A stretch of 64,000 nt of DNA, from contig CANGFT010000003.1 in assembly GCA_947453205.1 (NCBI GenBank), forward strand, positions 1-64,000, in the 5' to 3' direction. Position 1 is the stretch's first letter, and every line of letters begins with the position of its first letter. The translations under genes and the position numbers were made by a program. Positions 27,728 to 37,082 of this stretch are shown piece after piece. This DNA is from Beijerinckiaceae bacterium. Its GTDB lineage: Bacteria > Pseudomonadota > Alphaproteobacteria > Rhizobiales > Beijerinckiaceae. The notes under the pieces were generated by a model. The model saw nothing but the letters and a program-made list of their open reading frames with translations, did no database searches and was not told the DNA's origin.

Positions 27728-29032
27728 ATGCATATCGCCATGATCGGATCGGGCTATGTGGGCCTCGTGTCCGGCGCCTGCCTTGCGGACTTCGGCCATG
27801 TCGTCACCTGCGTCGACAAGGACGCCGGCAAGATCGCGGCGCTGCAGCGCGGGCAGATGCCGATCTTCGAGCCGGGCCTCGCCGAGATCGTCGTCAACAA
27901 TGCGCGTCAGGAACGCCTGTTCTTCACCACCGATCTTGCGAAGGCCGTGCGCGGCGCCGATGCGGTCTTCATTGCGGTGGGCACGCCGTCCCGCCGGGGC
28001 GACGGCCATGCGGACCTCACTTATGTCTTTGACGCCGCCCGGGAGATCGCGGGCGCCATCGAAGGCTTCACCACCGTGGTCACCAAATCCACGGTGCCCG
28101 TGGGCACGGGCGATGAGGTGGAGCGCATCATCCGCGAGACGGCCCCCGGCTGCGACGTCGCGGTGGTCTCAAACCCGGAGTTTCTGCGCGAAGGCGCCGC
28201 GATCAATGATTTCAAACGTCCCGACCGCATCGTCGTCGGCTTCGAGGATGAGCGGGCGCGCGCGGTGATGAGCGAGGTCTATCGGCCGCTCTATCTCAAC
28301 CAGCCGCCCATCCTCTTCACCGCGCGGCGCACCGCAGAGCTCACGAAATACGCCGCCAACGCCTTCCTCGCGACGAAGATCACCTTCATCAACGAGATCG
28401 CCGATCTGTGCGAGCGCACCGGCGCCAATGTGCAGGATGTGGCGCGCGGCATCGGCCTCGACAACCGCATCGGCGGGAAATTCCTGCACGCGGGTCCGGG
28501 CTATGGGGGCTCCTGCTTTCCCAAGGACACGTTGGCCCTCATCAAGACCGGGCAGGACATGGGCGCGCCGATCCGCATCGTCGAGACCGTCGCTTCGGTC
28601 AATGCGCAGCGCAAGCGCGCCATGGCGGGCAAGGTGATCGCGGCCTGCGGCGGCTCGGTCGAGGGCAAGAAGATCGCCCTTCTCGGCCTCGCCTTCAAAC
28701 CCAACACCGACGACATGCGCGACGCGCCCTCGATCGACATCGTCGAGGCGCTGGAGGCGGCGGGCGCCAGCATCTCCGCCTATGATCCCGAAAGCATGGA
28801 GCAGGCGCGCCCGATCATGGGGAACGTCGCTTTCTGCAACGATCCCTATCAATGCGTCGCAGGAGCGCAGGCCCTCGTCATCGTCACGGAATGGGACGCG
28901 TTCCGCGCGCTCGACATGAAGCGCGTGAAGGCCGCGCTCGCCGAGCCCGTGGTGGTCGACCTGCGCAACATCTATCGCCCCGAGGAGATGCGCCGCCTCG
29001 GCTTCACTTATGCGAGCGTGGGGCGGGCCTGA
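27728..29032 (+). CDS. ugd: UDP-glucose 6-dehydrogenase
   Basis: NAD-dependent four-electron oxidation of UDP-glucose to UDP-glucuronate for exopolysaccharide or lipid modification. It has 434 residues. The NAD-binding GSGYVGL motif opens the protein (residues 7-13), the catalytic Cys263 sits in YGGSCFPKDT, and the conserved lysine of LTKYAANAFLATKI is present around residue 207. It follows maeB by 32 bases in the same direction; co-transcription is possible but not functionally obvious. GDP-mannose dehydrogenase is the main alternative, but the motifs around the Cys favour the UDP-glucose enzyme. Confidence 0.93.
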   Translation: MHIAMIGSGYVGLVSGACLADFGHVVTCVDKDAGKIAALQRGQMPIFEPGLAEIVVNNARQERLFFTTDLAKAVRGADAVFIAVGTPSRRGDGHADLTYVFDAAREIAGAIEGFTTVVTKSTVPVGTGDEVERIIRETAPGCDVAVVSNPEFLREGAAINDFKRPDRIVVGFEDERARAVMSEVYRPLYLNQPPILFTARRTAELTKYAANAFLATKITFINEIADLCERTGANVQDVARGIGLDNRIGGKFLHAGPGYGGSCFPKDTLALIKTGQDMGAPIRIVETVASVNAQRKRAMAGKVIAACGGSVEGKKIALLGLAFKPNTDDMRDAPSIDIVEALEAAGASISAYDPESMEQARPIMGNVAFCNDPYQCVAGAQALVIVTEWDAFRALDMKRVKAALAEPVVVDLRNIYRPEEMRRLGFTYASVGRA

Positions 29033-29056
29033 ACGGCGCCGATCAGGCGGTCGTCA

Positions 29057-30985
29057 TCAAACCGTGACTTGCGCGCCCAGCTCCACCACACGGTCGGAGG
29101 GGATCGAGAAGAAGTCCGTGGCGTTGGCCGACTGCTTCGACAGGGTGACGAAGAGCTTGTCCTGCCACAGCGGCATGCCAGACGTCGACGAAGTCTTGAG
29201 CGTGCGCCGCCCCAGGAAGAACGACGTCGTCATGATGTCGAACTTCAATCCCTCCTTGCGCAGCGTCGCAAGGGCCAGAGGCACGCGCGGGCTTTCCATG
29301 AAGCCGTAGTGCAGGGTGATCTTGGTGAAGTCGTCGGAAATGCGCTCGATCTCGTAGCGACGCTTGGGAGTGACGCGCGGCACCTGCTCGGTCTTCACGG
29401 ATATGATGAAGATGCGCTCATGCAGCACCTTGTTGTGCTTGAGATTGTGCATGAGGGCGGTCGGCGCGACCTCGGGATCGGAGGTGAGGAAGACCGCAGC
29501 GCCCGCGACACGCGTCGGCTTCGACTTCTCCAGCATGCGCATGAGGTCGCGCAGGGGGATGGAGTCGCGGCGGGTCTTCTGCTCCAGCAGTTTGGTGCCG
29601 CGCATCCAGGTCCACATGATCAGGACCATGGCGAGGCCCACGAACATCGGCACATAGCCGCCATCGAGGATCTTCACGACATTGGCGGAGAAGAAGGCGA
29701 TCTCGATGCACAGGAACGAGGCGGTCAGCAGCAGCGCGCCCCAGAGCGGCCAGCGCCAGAGCTTCCACACGACCACGAAGGCGAGGCAGGAATCCACCAG
29801 AAGCGAGGCGGTGACCGCGATGCCATAGGCGGAGGCCAGCGCGCTCGACGTCTTGAACATCAACACCAGCAGGATCACGCCAACGAGCAGGATGCGGTTC
29901 ACGCGGGGTATGAAGATCTGCCCCTCCTGCATATGCGAGGTGTGGATGATCTCCATGCGCGGCAGAAGGCCAAGCTGGATCGCCTGACGCGCCAGCGAGA
30001 AGGCGCCGGTGATCGTCGCCTGACTGGCGATGACCGTGGCCAGAGTCGCCAGCAGGACGAGGGGCAGCAAGGCCCATTCGGGCGCCGAAAGGAAGAAGGG
30101 ATCGGCGACGGCCTCCGGCCGCGCGAGGATGAGGGCGCCCTGCCCCAGATAGTTCAGGACCAGCGAGGGCAGGATGAGCACGATCCAGGCGATCTGGATC
30201 GGCCTGCGCCCGAAATGGCCCATATCCGCATAGAGCGCCTCGGCGCCGGTCACCGCAAGAAAGACGCTGCCGAGCACCAGAAAGCCGATCATGCCGTGGC
30301 TCGCCAGAAAGCGCAGGCCATGGCTGGGATCGAAGGCGTTGAAGATGCGCGGGGCGTCGCCGATATGGCTCAGGCCGAGAGCCGCGATGGTCAGGAACCA
30401 GGCCAGCATGATCGGCCCGAAGAAGCTCGCGACGCTGCCCGTGCCACGGCTCTGGGCCATGAAGAGCGTGATGAGGATGACCAGCGTGATCGGGATCACA
30501 TAGGGCTCGAAGAAGGGTGTGACGAGCTTCAAGCCTTCCACCGCCGAAAGTACGGAAATGGCGGGGGTGATGATGGCGTCGCCCGTGAACAACGAGGCGC
30601 CCATGATGCCAAGCACGAAGACGGCGCCGGCGGCCCTCGGAAAGGCGTTCTGGGCCAGGGCCATGAGGGCCAGCGTGCCGCCCTCGCCCTTGTTGTCGGC
30701 CCGCATCAGGAACAGAACATATTTGACCGTGACCGTCAGGAAGAGGGCCCAGAGCAGCAGCGAGACGATGCCGATGACATCCTGCGCCACAAAAGCGCCT
30801 GCGGCATGGGTATGGGCGAGGGATTCACGCAGCGCGTAGAGCGGGCTGGTGCCGATGTCGCCATAGACGACGCCGATGGAGCCCAGGGTCAGGGACCATA
30901 TGCCGCCATGAGAATGATGATCCCCTTCGCCCTTGCCGGGTTCGGAGACATTTGCGGCCGAGCCGCTCAGGCCCTCTTGCGCCAT
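29057..30985 (-). CDS. kup: Low-affinity potassium transport protein Kup
   Basis: Proton-coupled K+ uptake protein in the inner membrane. It has 642 residues: about twelve membrane helices in the first 440, then a cytoplasmic domain. The family opening GSIGVVYGDIGTSPLYAL (about residues 35-52) and the GEGGTLAL motif are intact. The gene converges on ugd (24 bases between stops) and diverges from hrpB. Nothing unusual in length. KUP proteins of rhizobia can also take caesium, but that is not testable here. Confidence 0.96.
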   Translation of the reverse strand: MAQEGLSGSAANVSEPGKGEGDHHSHGGIWSLTLGSIGVVYGDIGTSPLYALRESLAHTHAAGAFVAQDVIGIVSLLLWALFLTVTVKYVLFLMRADNKGEGGTLALMALAQNAFPRAAGAVFVLGIMGASLFTGDAIITPAISVLSAVEGLKLVTPFFEPYVIPITLVILITLFMAQSRGTGSVASFFGPIMLAWFLTIAALGLSHIGDAPRIFNAFDPSHGLRFLASHGMIGFLVLGSVFLAVTGAEALYADMGHFGRRPIQIAWIVLILPSLVLNYLGQGALILARPEAVADPFFLSAPEWALLPLVLLATLATVIASQATITGAFSLARQAIQLGLLPRMEIIHTSHMQEGQIFIPRVNRILLVGVILLVLMFKTSSALASAYGIAVTASLLVDSCLAFVVVWKLWRWPLWGALLLTASFLCIEIAFFSANVVKILDGGYVPMFVGLAMVLIMWTWMRGTKLLEQKTRRDSIPLRDLMRMLEKSKPTRVAGAAVFLTSDPEVAPTALMHNLKHNKVLHERIFIISVKTEQVPRVTPKRRYEIERISDDFTKITLHYGFMESPRVPLALATLRKEGLKFDIMTTSFFLGRRTLKTSSTSGMPLWQDKLFVTLSKQSANATDFFSIPSDRVVELGAQVTV

Positions 30986-31169
30986 AGGTGAAGTTCCCGA
31001 GCCGTCCCGTTCCGTTCAAGGATCGGTCATATACTCTCTCTTCGCAGGCGCGAGAAGGGGTTCGTTCGGGTCATCTTCCAAAGAGGCATCATTTTTCAGT
31101 GTCATCAGAACGCGGGGGCGCCGACCGGGGGTGTTGCCTGCGGCGGCGCTTCCTGCCATCCCTCGGCCC

Positions 31170-33650
31170 ATGAGGCCTGCAGCCCCCCTGCCCATCGACG
31201 CCGTCGCGGACGATCTCGCCCGCTGTCTCGCCAGCCAGACCCGCGCCGTGCTCGTGGCGCCGCCGGGGGCGGGCAAGACGACGCGCGCGCCCCTGATCCT
31301 GCTGGATGAGCCCTGGGCGAAGGGCAAGCGGCTGATCCTGCTGGAGCCGCGCCGCCTCGCCGCCCGCGCCGCCGCCGAACGCATGGCCCACAGCCTCGAC
31401 GACGCCCTGGGGGGGACCGTGGGCCTGCGGGTGCGCATGCAGTCGCGGGTCTCCGCCCGCACGCGCATCGAAGTCGTGACCGAGGGCGTCTTCGCCCGCA
31501 TGATCCTCGACGATCCCGGCCTTGAGGGCGTGGCGGGCGTGCTCTTTGATGAATTCCACGAGCGCTCCCTCGACGCCGACATGGGCCTCGCCCTGGCCCT
31601 AGACGCGCAGGCGGGCCTGCGGGAGGACCTGCGGATCCTCGTCATGTCCGCCACCCTCGACGGGGCGCGGGTCGCCGCCCTCATGGAGGACTGCCCCGTC
31701 ATCGAATCCCGGGGCCGCGCCTTTTCGGTCGAGACCCGCCATGTCCCCCGCGACCCCCGCGCCCGGATCGAGGAGGAGGTGGCGATGGTCGTGACGCGGG
31801 CGCTCGCGCAGGAGCCCGGCTCCCTGCTCGTGTTCCTGCCGGGACAGGGCGAAATCCTGCGCACCGCCGACATGCTGCGCGAGCGCGTCCAGGATCCCGC
31901 CGTCGACATCGCGCCCCTCTTCGGCGCCATGGACCGGGAGGCGCAGGACAGGGCCGTTTCGCCCGCTGCGCCCGGGCGGCGCAAGGTGGTGCTGGCGACC
32001 TCCATCGCCGAGACTTCGCTGACCATCGAGGGCGTGCGGGTGGTGATCGATTCCGGCCTCGCCCGCGTGCAGCGCTATGAGCCGGACCTCGGCCTCAGCC
32101 GCCTTGAGACCGTGCGGGTCTCGCGCGCCGCCGCCGACCAGCGCCGGGGCCGCGCAGGCCGCACGGAGCCCGGCGTCTGCTATCGCCTGTGGGAGGAGGC
32201 CGCGACCGGGGCCCTGGAGGCCTATGCGGCGCCCGAGATCCTCTCCGCCGACCTCTCCGGCCTCATGCTCGATCTTGCGGCCTGGGGCGCCCGCGATCCC
32301 CTGAGCCTCGTCTGGCTCGATCCGCCCCCTGCGCCTGCGGTCAAGGAGGCGCGCGCCCTGCTGCGCGATCTTGGCGCGCTTGATGAGGACGGCGCCATCA
32401 CCGCAGAGGGCCGCGCCATCCGGGCCCTGCCTCTGCCGCCGCGCCTTGCGCGCATGGTGGTGGACGCGGCGCGGGCGGGCGAGGCGGACCTCGCCGCGCA
32501 GATCGCCCTCGTTCTGGTCGAACGGGGGCTTGGCGGAGAGAGCGCCGACATCGCCGAGCGCGTGCAGCACTTGCGGGCCGACCGCTCGCGGCGCGCGCAG
32601 GACGGGCGCCGCCTCGCTGCGAATTGGGAGGAGGCCGCGCGCAAGGCGACGGAGGCTGGCCCCTCCGGGGGTAGCGACCTACGGGATTGCGGCCGCCTCG
32701 TCGCCCTCGCCTGGCCCGACCGGATCGCCAAGGCGCGCGGCAAGCCCGGCGAATTCCTCATGGCCAACGGCCGCGCGGCCTATCTCGAGCCCCACGACCG
32801 GCTGGCGCGCGAGCCCTTTCTGGCCATCGCCGAGGTCACGGGCCGCGCCGCAGCCGCGCGCATTCTCTCCGCCGCCGCCCTCGGCGCCGAAGACCTTGAA
32901 GCCTTGGCGGGCGCGCGGCTCGTGACGCAGGAGGCCACGACCTTCGACCGCGCCGCCGCGGCCCTGCGCACAAGACGCAGCCAGCGCCTTGGCGCCATCA
33001 CCCTGAGCGAACAGACCCGCCCCACCCCCGCCACGCCTGAGAGCGCCATGGAGCTGGCGCGCGGCGTCGCGGCGCTGGGGCTGGAGCGCCTGCCCTGGAC
33101 CAAGGCGCAATCACAATTGCGCGACCGCGTCATGTTCCTGCGACGCACGCGGGCCGAAGACTGGCCGGACCTCTCGAGCGAAGCGCTGGCGCAGGAGCCC
33201 GAGGCATGGCTCGCCCCCTTCATCGAGGGCCGCACGAGCCTTTCCTCCATCACCCCCGAGGATCTCGACGCCGCCCTCGACGCGCTCCTGCCCTGGGATC
33301 TCAAGCGCCGCCTCGACACGGAGGCGCCGACCCATTTCGAAGCCCCGACCGGCAGCCGCATCGCCGTGGACTATGAGGCCGAGGGCGGGCCTGTGCTGGC
33401 GATCCGCGTGCAGGAGCTCTTCGGCCTCTCGACCCATCCCTCCCTCGCGCAGGGGCGCGCGCCGCTGACCCTGCATCTGCTGTCGCCCGCCCATCGTCCC
33501 ATCCAGATCACCCGCGACCTGCCGGGCTTCTGGAAGGGCTCATGGGCCGCCGTGAAGGCGGAGATGAAGGGGCGCTATCCCCGCCACCCCTGGCCCGACG
33601 ATCCCGCCGCCGCCGCGCCCACCACCCGCGCCAAGCCGCGGGGAGCCTGA
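31170..33650 (+). CDS. hrpB: ATP-dependent helicase HrpB
   Basis: DEAH-type (here DEFH) superfamily 2 helicase of unclear cellular role. It has 826 residues, the usual HrpB length. Walker A GAGKTT is at residues 33-38, the DEFH box at 127-130 (LFDEFHERSLDADMG), motif III reads MSATLDG, and motif VI reads QRRGRAGRTEPGVCYRLW. The helicase-associated and HrpB C-terminal domains follow. I start at ATG 31170; the frame is open further upstream into the kup promoter region, but that part has no helicase character. Confidence 0.95.
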   Translation: MRPAAPLPIDAVADDLARCLASQTRAVLVAPPGAGKTTRAPLILLDEPWAKGKRLILLEPRRLAARAAAERMAHSLDDALGGTVGLRVRMQSRVSARTRIEVVTEGVFARMILDDPGLEGVAGVLFDEFHERSLDADMGLALALDAQAGLREDLRILVMSATLDGARVAALMEDCPVIESRGRAFSVETRHVPRDPRARIEEEVAMVVTRALAQEPGSLLVFLPGQGEILRTADMLRERVQDPAVDIAPLFGAMDREAQDRAVSPAAPGRRKVVLATSIAETSLTIEGVRVVIDSGLARVQRYEPDLGLSRLETVRVSRAAADQRRGRAGRTEPGVCYRLWEEAATGALEAYAAPEILSADLSGLMLDLAAWGARDPLSLVWLDPPPAPAVKEARALLRDLGALDEDGAITAEGRAIRALPLPPRLARMVVDAARAGEADLAAQIALVLVERGLGGESADIAERVQHLRADRSRRAQDGRRLAANWEEAARKATEAGPSGGSDLRDCGRLVALAWPDRIAKARGKPGEFLMANGRAAYLEPHDRLAREPFLAIAEVTGRAAAARILSAAALGAEDLEALAGARLVTQEATTFDRAAAALRTRRSQRLGAITLSEQTRPTPATPESAMELARGVAALGLERLPWTKAQSQLRDRVMFLRRTRAEDWPDLSSEALAQEPEAWLAPFIEGRTSLSSITPEDLDAALDALLPWDLKRRLDTEAPTHFEAPTGSRIAVDYEAEGGPVLAIRVQELFGLSTHPSLAQGRAPLTLHLLSPAHRPIQITRDLPGFWKGSWAAVKAEMKGRYPRHPWPDDPAAAAPTTRAKPRGA

Positions 33651-33699
33651 GCGGCCACTGGCGCCGGGGCCCCGCCTGCGCTACCACTTCCTCAAACAG

Positions 33700-33721
33700 G
33701 GCGCGCAAGGCGCCGCAGATT
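33700..33721 (+). terminator. Weak terminator-like hairpin after hrpB
   Basis: GGCGC (33700-33704) and GCGCC (33710-33714) can pair around a 5-base loop and are followed after three bases by a short T-run (ATTTTT). The 5-bp stem is short. If active it would separate hrpB from the catabolic cluster that begins at 33738, but it lies only 17 bases before that ATG and overlaps its leader. Confidence 0.3.
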
Positions 33722-33737
33722 TTTCAGGGAGACTTCC

Positions 33738-34760
33738 ATGCTCGGCCCCATGACCCGGCTCGCAGCCGCCAGCCTCATCGCCGCAACCAGCCTCATCAGT
33801 GCGGCTCAGGCGCAGTCCGAGAGTTTCGACAAGCCGATCACGGTCTATGTGGCGGGCACGGCGGGGGGCGGCATCGACCTTCTGGCCCGCGCGCTCGCGC
33901 GGCACATGGGGCAATATCTGCCGGGAACGCCCAACATGGTGGTGCAGGACATGCCCGGCGCAGGCGGCATCCGCGCCGCGAATTTCCTGGCCGAAGCCGC
34001 CCCGCGCGATGGCACGGCCATCGGCACCTTCGCAGGCGGGCCGGTGATCGAGCCCCTGATCGGCGCCCGCAATCCCGGCTATGACATGAGCAAGTTCACC
34101 TGGATCGGCGCCGTCAGCAAGGACGTCGGGGTCTGCCTCTCCTATGGAACGACGCCGTTCAAAACGGTCGAGGATCTCCGGGACAAGCAGATGATCGTCG
34201 CGGGCACCGGCGCAGGCTCGGATTCCGACACCTATCCGGTGATCCTCAACGAGGTGCTGAAGACCAAGATCAAGCTCATCACGGGCTATCTCGGCACGAA
34301 AGAGACGATCATGGCCATAGAGACCGGCGAGGCCCATGGGCGCTGCAGCGTCGCCTGGTCGGCGCTCAAGATGGCGCGCCCGGATTGGCTGCGCGACAAG
34401 AAGATCAACGTCATCATGCAGTTCGGCCTCGAAAAGAGCCCGGAGCTGCCTGACGTGCCCCTCGTTCTCGACCTCGTGAAGAACCCCGAGGACCGCCAGC
34501 TCATGGAGCTGCTGATGGGCACCATGGCGGTGGCCCGGCCCTTCATGGCGCCGCCCGGCGTGCCAGAAGCGCGCGCCGCCCTGCTCCGCCGCGCCTTCGA
34601 CAAGACCATGAAGGACGCCGGTTTTCTGGCCGAAGCGCAACAACTCCAGCTCGATGTCGAGCCGACGCCGGGCGAAGAGGCGCAGAAGGTCGTGCAGAAC
34701 ATGTACGCCACCCCCAAAGCCGTGGTCGAGCGCGCCAAGAAACTCCTTTCGCCGAACTGA
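33738..34760 (+). CDS. Bug-family (TctC-like) periplasmic solute-binding protein 1
   Basis: Exported binding protein of 340 residues; signal peptide to about residue 29 (cleavage after SAAQA). The family core YVAGTAGGGIDLLARALARH and the ligand-loop MPGAGGIRAANFL are typical of tripartite tricarboxylate transporter receptors. GGGAG precedes the ATG. No TctA or TctB membrane gene accompanies it, as is common for Bug proteins, which often serve a distant transporter or act as sensors. It opens a seven-gene plus-strand cluster and is paralogous to the gene at 35993. Ligand unknown; carboxylates and aromatic acids are typical. Confidence 0.9.
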   Translation: MLGPMTRLAAASLIAATSLISAAQAQSESFDKPITVYVAGTAGGGIDLLARALARHMGQYLPGTPNMVVQDMPGAGGIRAANFLAEAAPRDGTAIGTFAGGPVIEPLIGARNPGYDMSKFTWIGAVSKDVGVCLSYGTTPFKTVEDLRDKQMIVAGTGAGSDSDTYPVILNEVLKTKIKLITGYLGTKETIMAIETGEAHGRCSVAWSALKMARPDWLRDKKINVIMQFGLEKSPELPDVPLVLDLVKNPEDRQLMELLMGTMAVARPFMAPPGVPEARAALLRRAFDKTMKDAGFLAEAQQLQLDVEPTPGEEAQKVVQNMYATPKAVVERAKKLLSPN

Positions 34761-34815
34761 ACGGCGAGGGCGCTTGCATCATTCAACCATTTTGGCTCAA
34801 TGTCGCCCGCGTGAT

Positions 34816-34841
34816 GGAGGAGCGTCCACGGCGACGCCTCC
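34816..34841 (+). repeat. Hairpin between binding protein 1 and the LLM gene
   Basis: GGAG-GCGTC (with a 2-base bulge at 34820-34821) pairs with GACGC-CTCC (34833-34841) around a 6-base loop. It has no T-run. A hairpin after a binding-protein gene often protects its mRNA so that more binding protein is made than the downstream enzymes. It begins 55 bases after the stop and ends 24 bases before the next ATG. Confidence 0.35.
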
Positions 34842-34865
34842 AATAAGGGTTCAGGAACCAGACAG

Positions 34866-35912
34866 ATGAAATTCGGCGTTTTCGATCATATCGAACTGGC
34901 GGACCGCTCCATGGGCGTCGCGTTCCAGGAACGCATGCGCTTCGTGCAGGCGGCCGATGAGGCGGGCTTCTGGGGCTACCATGTGGCCGAGCATCACGCC
35001 TCGCCGCTGAACACCGTCCCGGTTCCCGGCGTCTGGCTCGGCGCTGTGGCGCAGGCGACCAAGCGCATCCACTTCGGCCCCCTGACCTATCTGCTGCCGC
35101 TCTATTCTCCCCTGCGGCTGGCCGAGGAGATCTGCATCCTCGACCATCTGAGCGGCGGGCGCATGGAGGTGGGCGTGGGACGCGGCGTGTCGCCCTTCGA
35201 GCTCGCCTATCACAAGATCAGCCACGAACAGTCCCGCGAGATTTTCGAGGACGCCTGCAAGTGCCTCAAGGCCGCCCTCACCAGCGACACTTTCAGCTAC
35301 GCCAGCGAGCGCTATGCCTACAAGGACGTGCCCATGCCGCTGCGTCCGCTGCAGGGCCCCCATCCCGCCTTCTGGTACGCCTCGTCCAACACGACGGGCT
35401 CGACCTATGCGGGCGAGGAGGGGATGCATTTCGTCACCAATGGCCCGACCGCCCGCGCGAAAACCAATATCGACGCCTTCCGCGAGGCCTTGGCGAAACG
35501 CGGCGCTCCCGCCCAGCCCAAGGCTGAATTCAAGGGCGGCGCGGCCATCGGCGTGCTGCGGCAGATCGTGGTCGCCGACACGGACGCCGAGGCCCGCGCC
35601 ATCGCCGAGCCTTCGGTCAAACACCATCACGCCAACCTCACCTGGCTCGCCCGCAAGCACGCCCATGAGGGCAGCGTCGCCCAGCGCCTCAACATTCCGC
35701 TGGCGGCGACCATCGAGGACGCGCTGCGCGAGGGCACGGTGATCGCGGGAACGCCGGACACGGTCTGCGCCGAAATCGAGCGGCAGGTCGGCGAACTCGG
35801 GATCAACTATCTCCTGACCTATCCCTTCTTCGGCACGATGCGCCTCGATCAGGCCATGCGCTCGCTGAACCTCTTCGCCAGCGAAGTGACGCCAAGGGTC
35901 GCCCATCTCTGA
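34866..35912 (+). CDS. LLM-class flavin-dependent oxidoreductase
   Basis: Bacterial-luciferase-like monooxygenase of 348 residues using reduced FMN or F420. The N-terminus MKFGVFDHIEL and the stretch WGYHVAEHHASPLNT (with the AEHH motif) place it in the alkanal/limonene-type branch of the luciferase family; LDHLSGGRMEVGVGRG is the other hallmark. There is no dedicated flavin reductase in the cluster, though a phthalate-dioxygenase-type reductase lies two genes downstream. AGGAA stands 8 bases before the ATG. Likely oxidises the compound imported by the flanking binding proteins; the substrate is unknown. Confidence 0.9.
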   Translation: MKFGVFDHIELADRSMGVAFQERMRFVQAADEAGFWGYHVAEHHASPLNTVPVPGVWLGAVAQATKRIHFGPLTYLLPLYSPLRLAEEICILDHLSGGRMEVGVGRGVSPFELAYHKISHEQSREIFEDACKCLKAALTSDTFSYASERYAYKDVPMPLRPLQGPHPAFWYASSNTTGSTYAGEEGMHFVTNGPTARAKTNIDAFREALAKRGAPAQPKAEFKGGAAIGVLRQIVVADTDAEARAIAEPSVKHHHANLTWLARKHAHEGSVAQRLNIPLAATIEDALREGTVIAGTPDTVCAEIERQVGELGINYLLTYPFFGTMRLDQAMRSLNLFASEVTPRVAHL

Positions 35913-35992
35913 TTGAACGCGGGCGACAAGGACGTTACCCTGCGGGCAAAGGCCGTATTCAAAAGGGAATCGGACCCATAGGGAGAACGTCC

Positions 35993-37030
35993 ATGTCGCG
36001 CGCGCTTAGTCTGGCGGCGGCCGTCCTGACCACCTGCGTCGCCATGGCGAGCGCGCAGGCGCAGGATCTGTCGTCGGTCTGGAAAGGCAAGACCGTCACC
36101 ATCGTCGTCGGCACCTCCGCAGGCGGGGGCTACGACACCTACGCCCGCATGCTCGGCCGCTACATGGGCCGCCACATTCCCGGCAACCCCACGATGGTCG
36201 TGGCCAACATGCCGGGCGCCGGCAGCCATCTCATGGGCGGCTATATTTCGGGCGTCGCGGCCAGGGACGGAACCTTCATCGGGGCGCCCTTCTCCGCCCA
36301 GCCCCTCGGCCCCGTCCTCGAAGACGCCGCGCAGCTTCGCTATGATCCGGCCAGGCTCCACTATCTCGGCAGCGCCGATGTGGACGCCTTTCTGTGCATC
36401 ATGGGCAAGAATTCGCCTGTGAAGACTTTCGCCGAAACCTTCCAGACCGAAATGATCATGGCGGGCACGGCGGAGACAGGGTCGACCGGCTATCTGCCCG
36501 TGCTCCTCAACAATGTGCTGGGCACGAAATTCCGCATGGTCGTGGGCTATCCTGGCACGCGCGAAATGACCAACGCCATCGAGAAGGGCGAGGTTCACGG
36601 CATGTGCGGCATGAACTGGTCGAGCATCCAGACCCAATACGCCAACATGGTGAAGACCGGAGAGATCTCCATCCTCGCGCAGGAAAGCCTGACCGGCCAC
36701 ACGGAGATGGACCGCATGGGCGTGCCCCGCACCGGGGATTTCGCCAAGACCGACGAACAGCGCAAGATCCTCGACATCGTCTATTCCCAGCAGCTCTCGA
36801 GCCGCCCCTATTTCGTCGCCGCCGAGGTTGCGCCCGACCGCGTCGCCGCCCTGCGCAAGGCCTTCATGGACGCGTGGAAGGATCCGGACCTTCTGGCGGA
36901 GGCGGGCAAGATGGGCCTGCAGGTCGGACCCGTCAGCGGCGAAGAGGTGCAGGCCTTTCTGGCGAAGATCTACGCCAGCCCCCCTGAGCTCCTCGCCAAG
37001 GCCAAGGAAGCCATCAAGGTGAAGCGCTGA
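35993..37030 (+). CDS. Bug-family (TctC-like) periplasmic solute-binding protein 2
   Basis: Exported binding protein of 345 residues with a clear signal peptide (cleavage near SAQAQ, residue 22). VGTSAGGGYDTYARMLGRYM and MPGAGSHLMGGYISG match binding protein 1 position for position, so the two are paralogues that have diverged in the ligand-facing parts. It has a GGGAGAAC ribosome site. Having two Bug receptors around one monooxygenase suggests related but different ligands. No cognate membrane components are nearby. Confidence 0.9.
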   Translation: MSRALSLAAAVLTTCVAMASAQAQDLSSVWKGKTVTIVVGTSAGGGYDTYARMLGRYMGRHIPGNPTMVVANMPGAGSHLMGGYISGVAARDGTFIGAPFSAQPLGPVLEDAAQLRYDPARLHYLGSADVDAFLCIMGKNSPVKTFAETFQTEMIMAGTAETGSTGYLPVLLNNVLGTKFRMVVGYPGTREMTNAIEKGEVHGMCGMNWSSIQTQYANMVKTGEISILAQESLTGHTEMDRMGVPRTGDFAKTDEQRKILDIVYSQQLSSRPYFVAAEVAPDRVAALRKAFMDAWKDPDLLAEAGKMGLQVGPVSGEEVQAFLAKIYASPPELLAKAKEAIKVKR

Positions 37031-37082
37031 GCGGATTGCCAAGGAAAGCCGTTGCGATAGACTGGCCTGAACATTGGAGGAC

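Noticed and set aside
29069-30991. A 640-codon plus-strand frame opposite kup
   Set aside because: It mirrors kup in the antisense direction, is rich in His/Arg/Gln/Glu and has no fold-like pattern.
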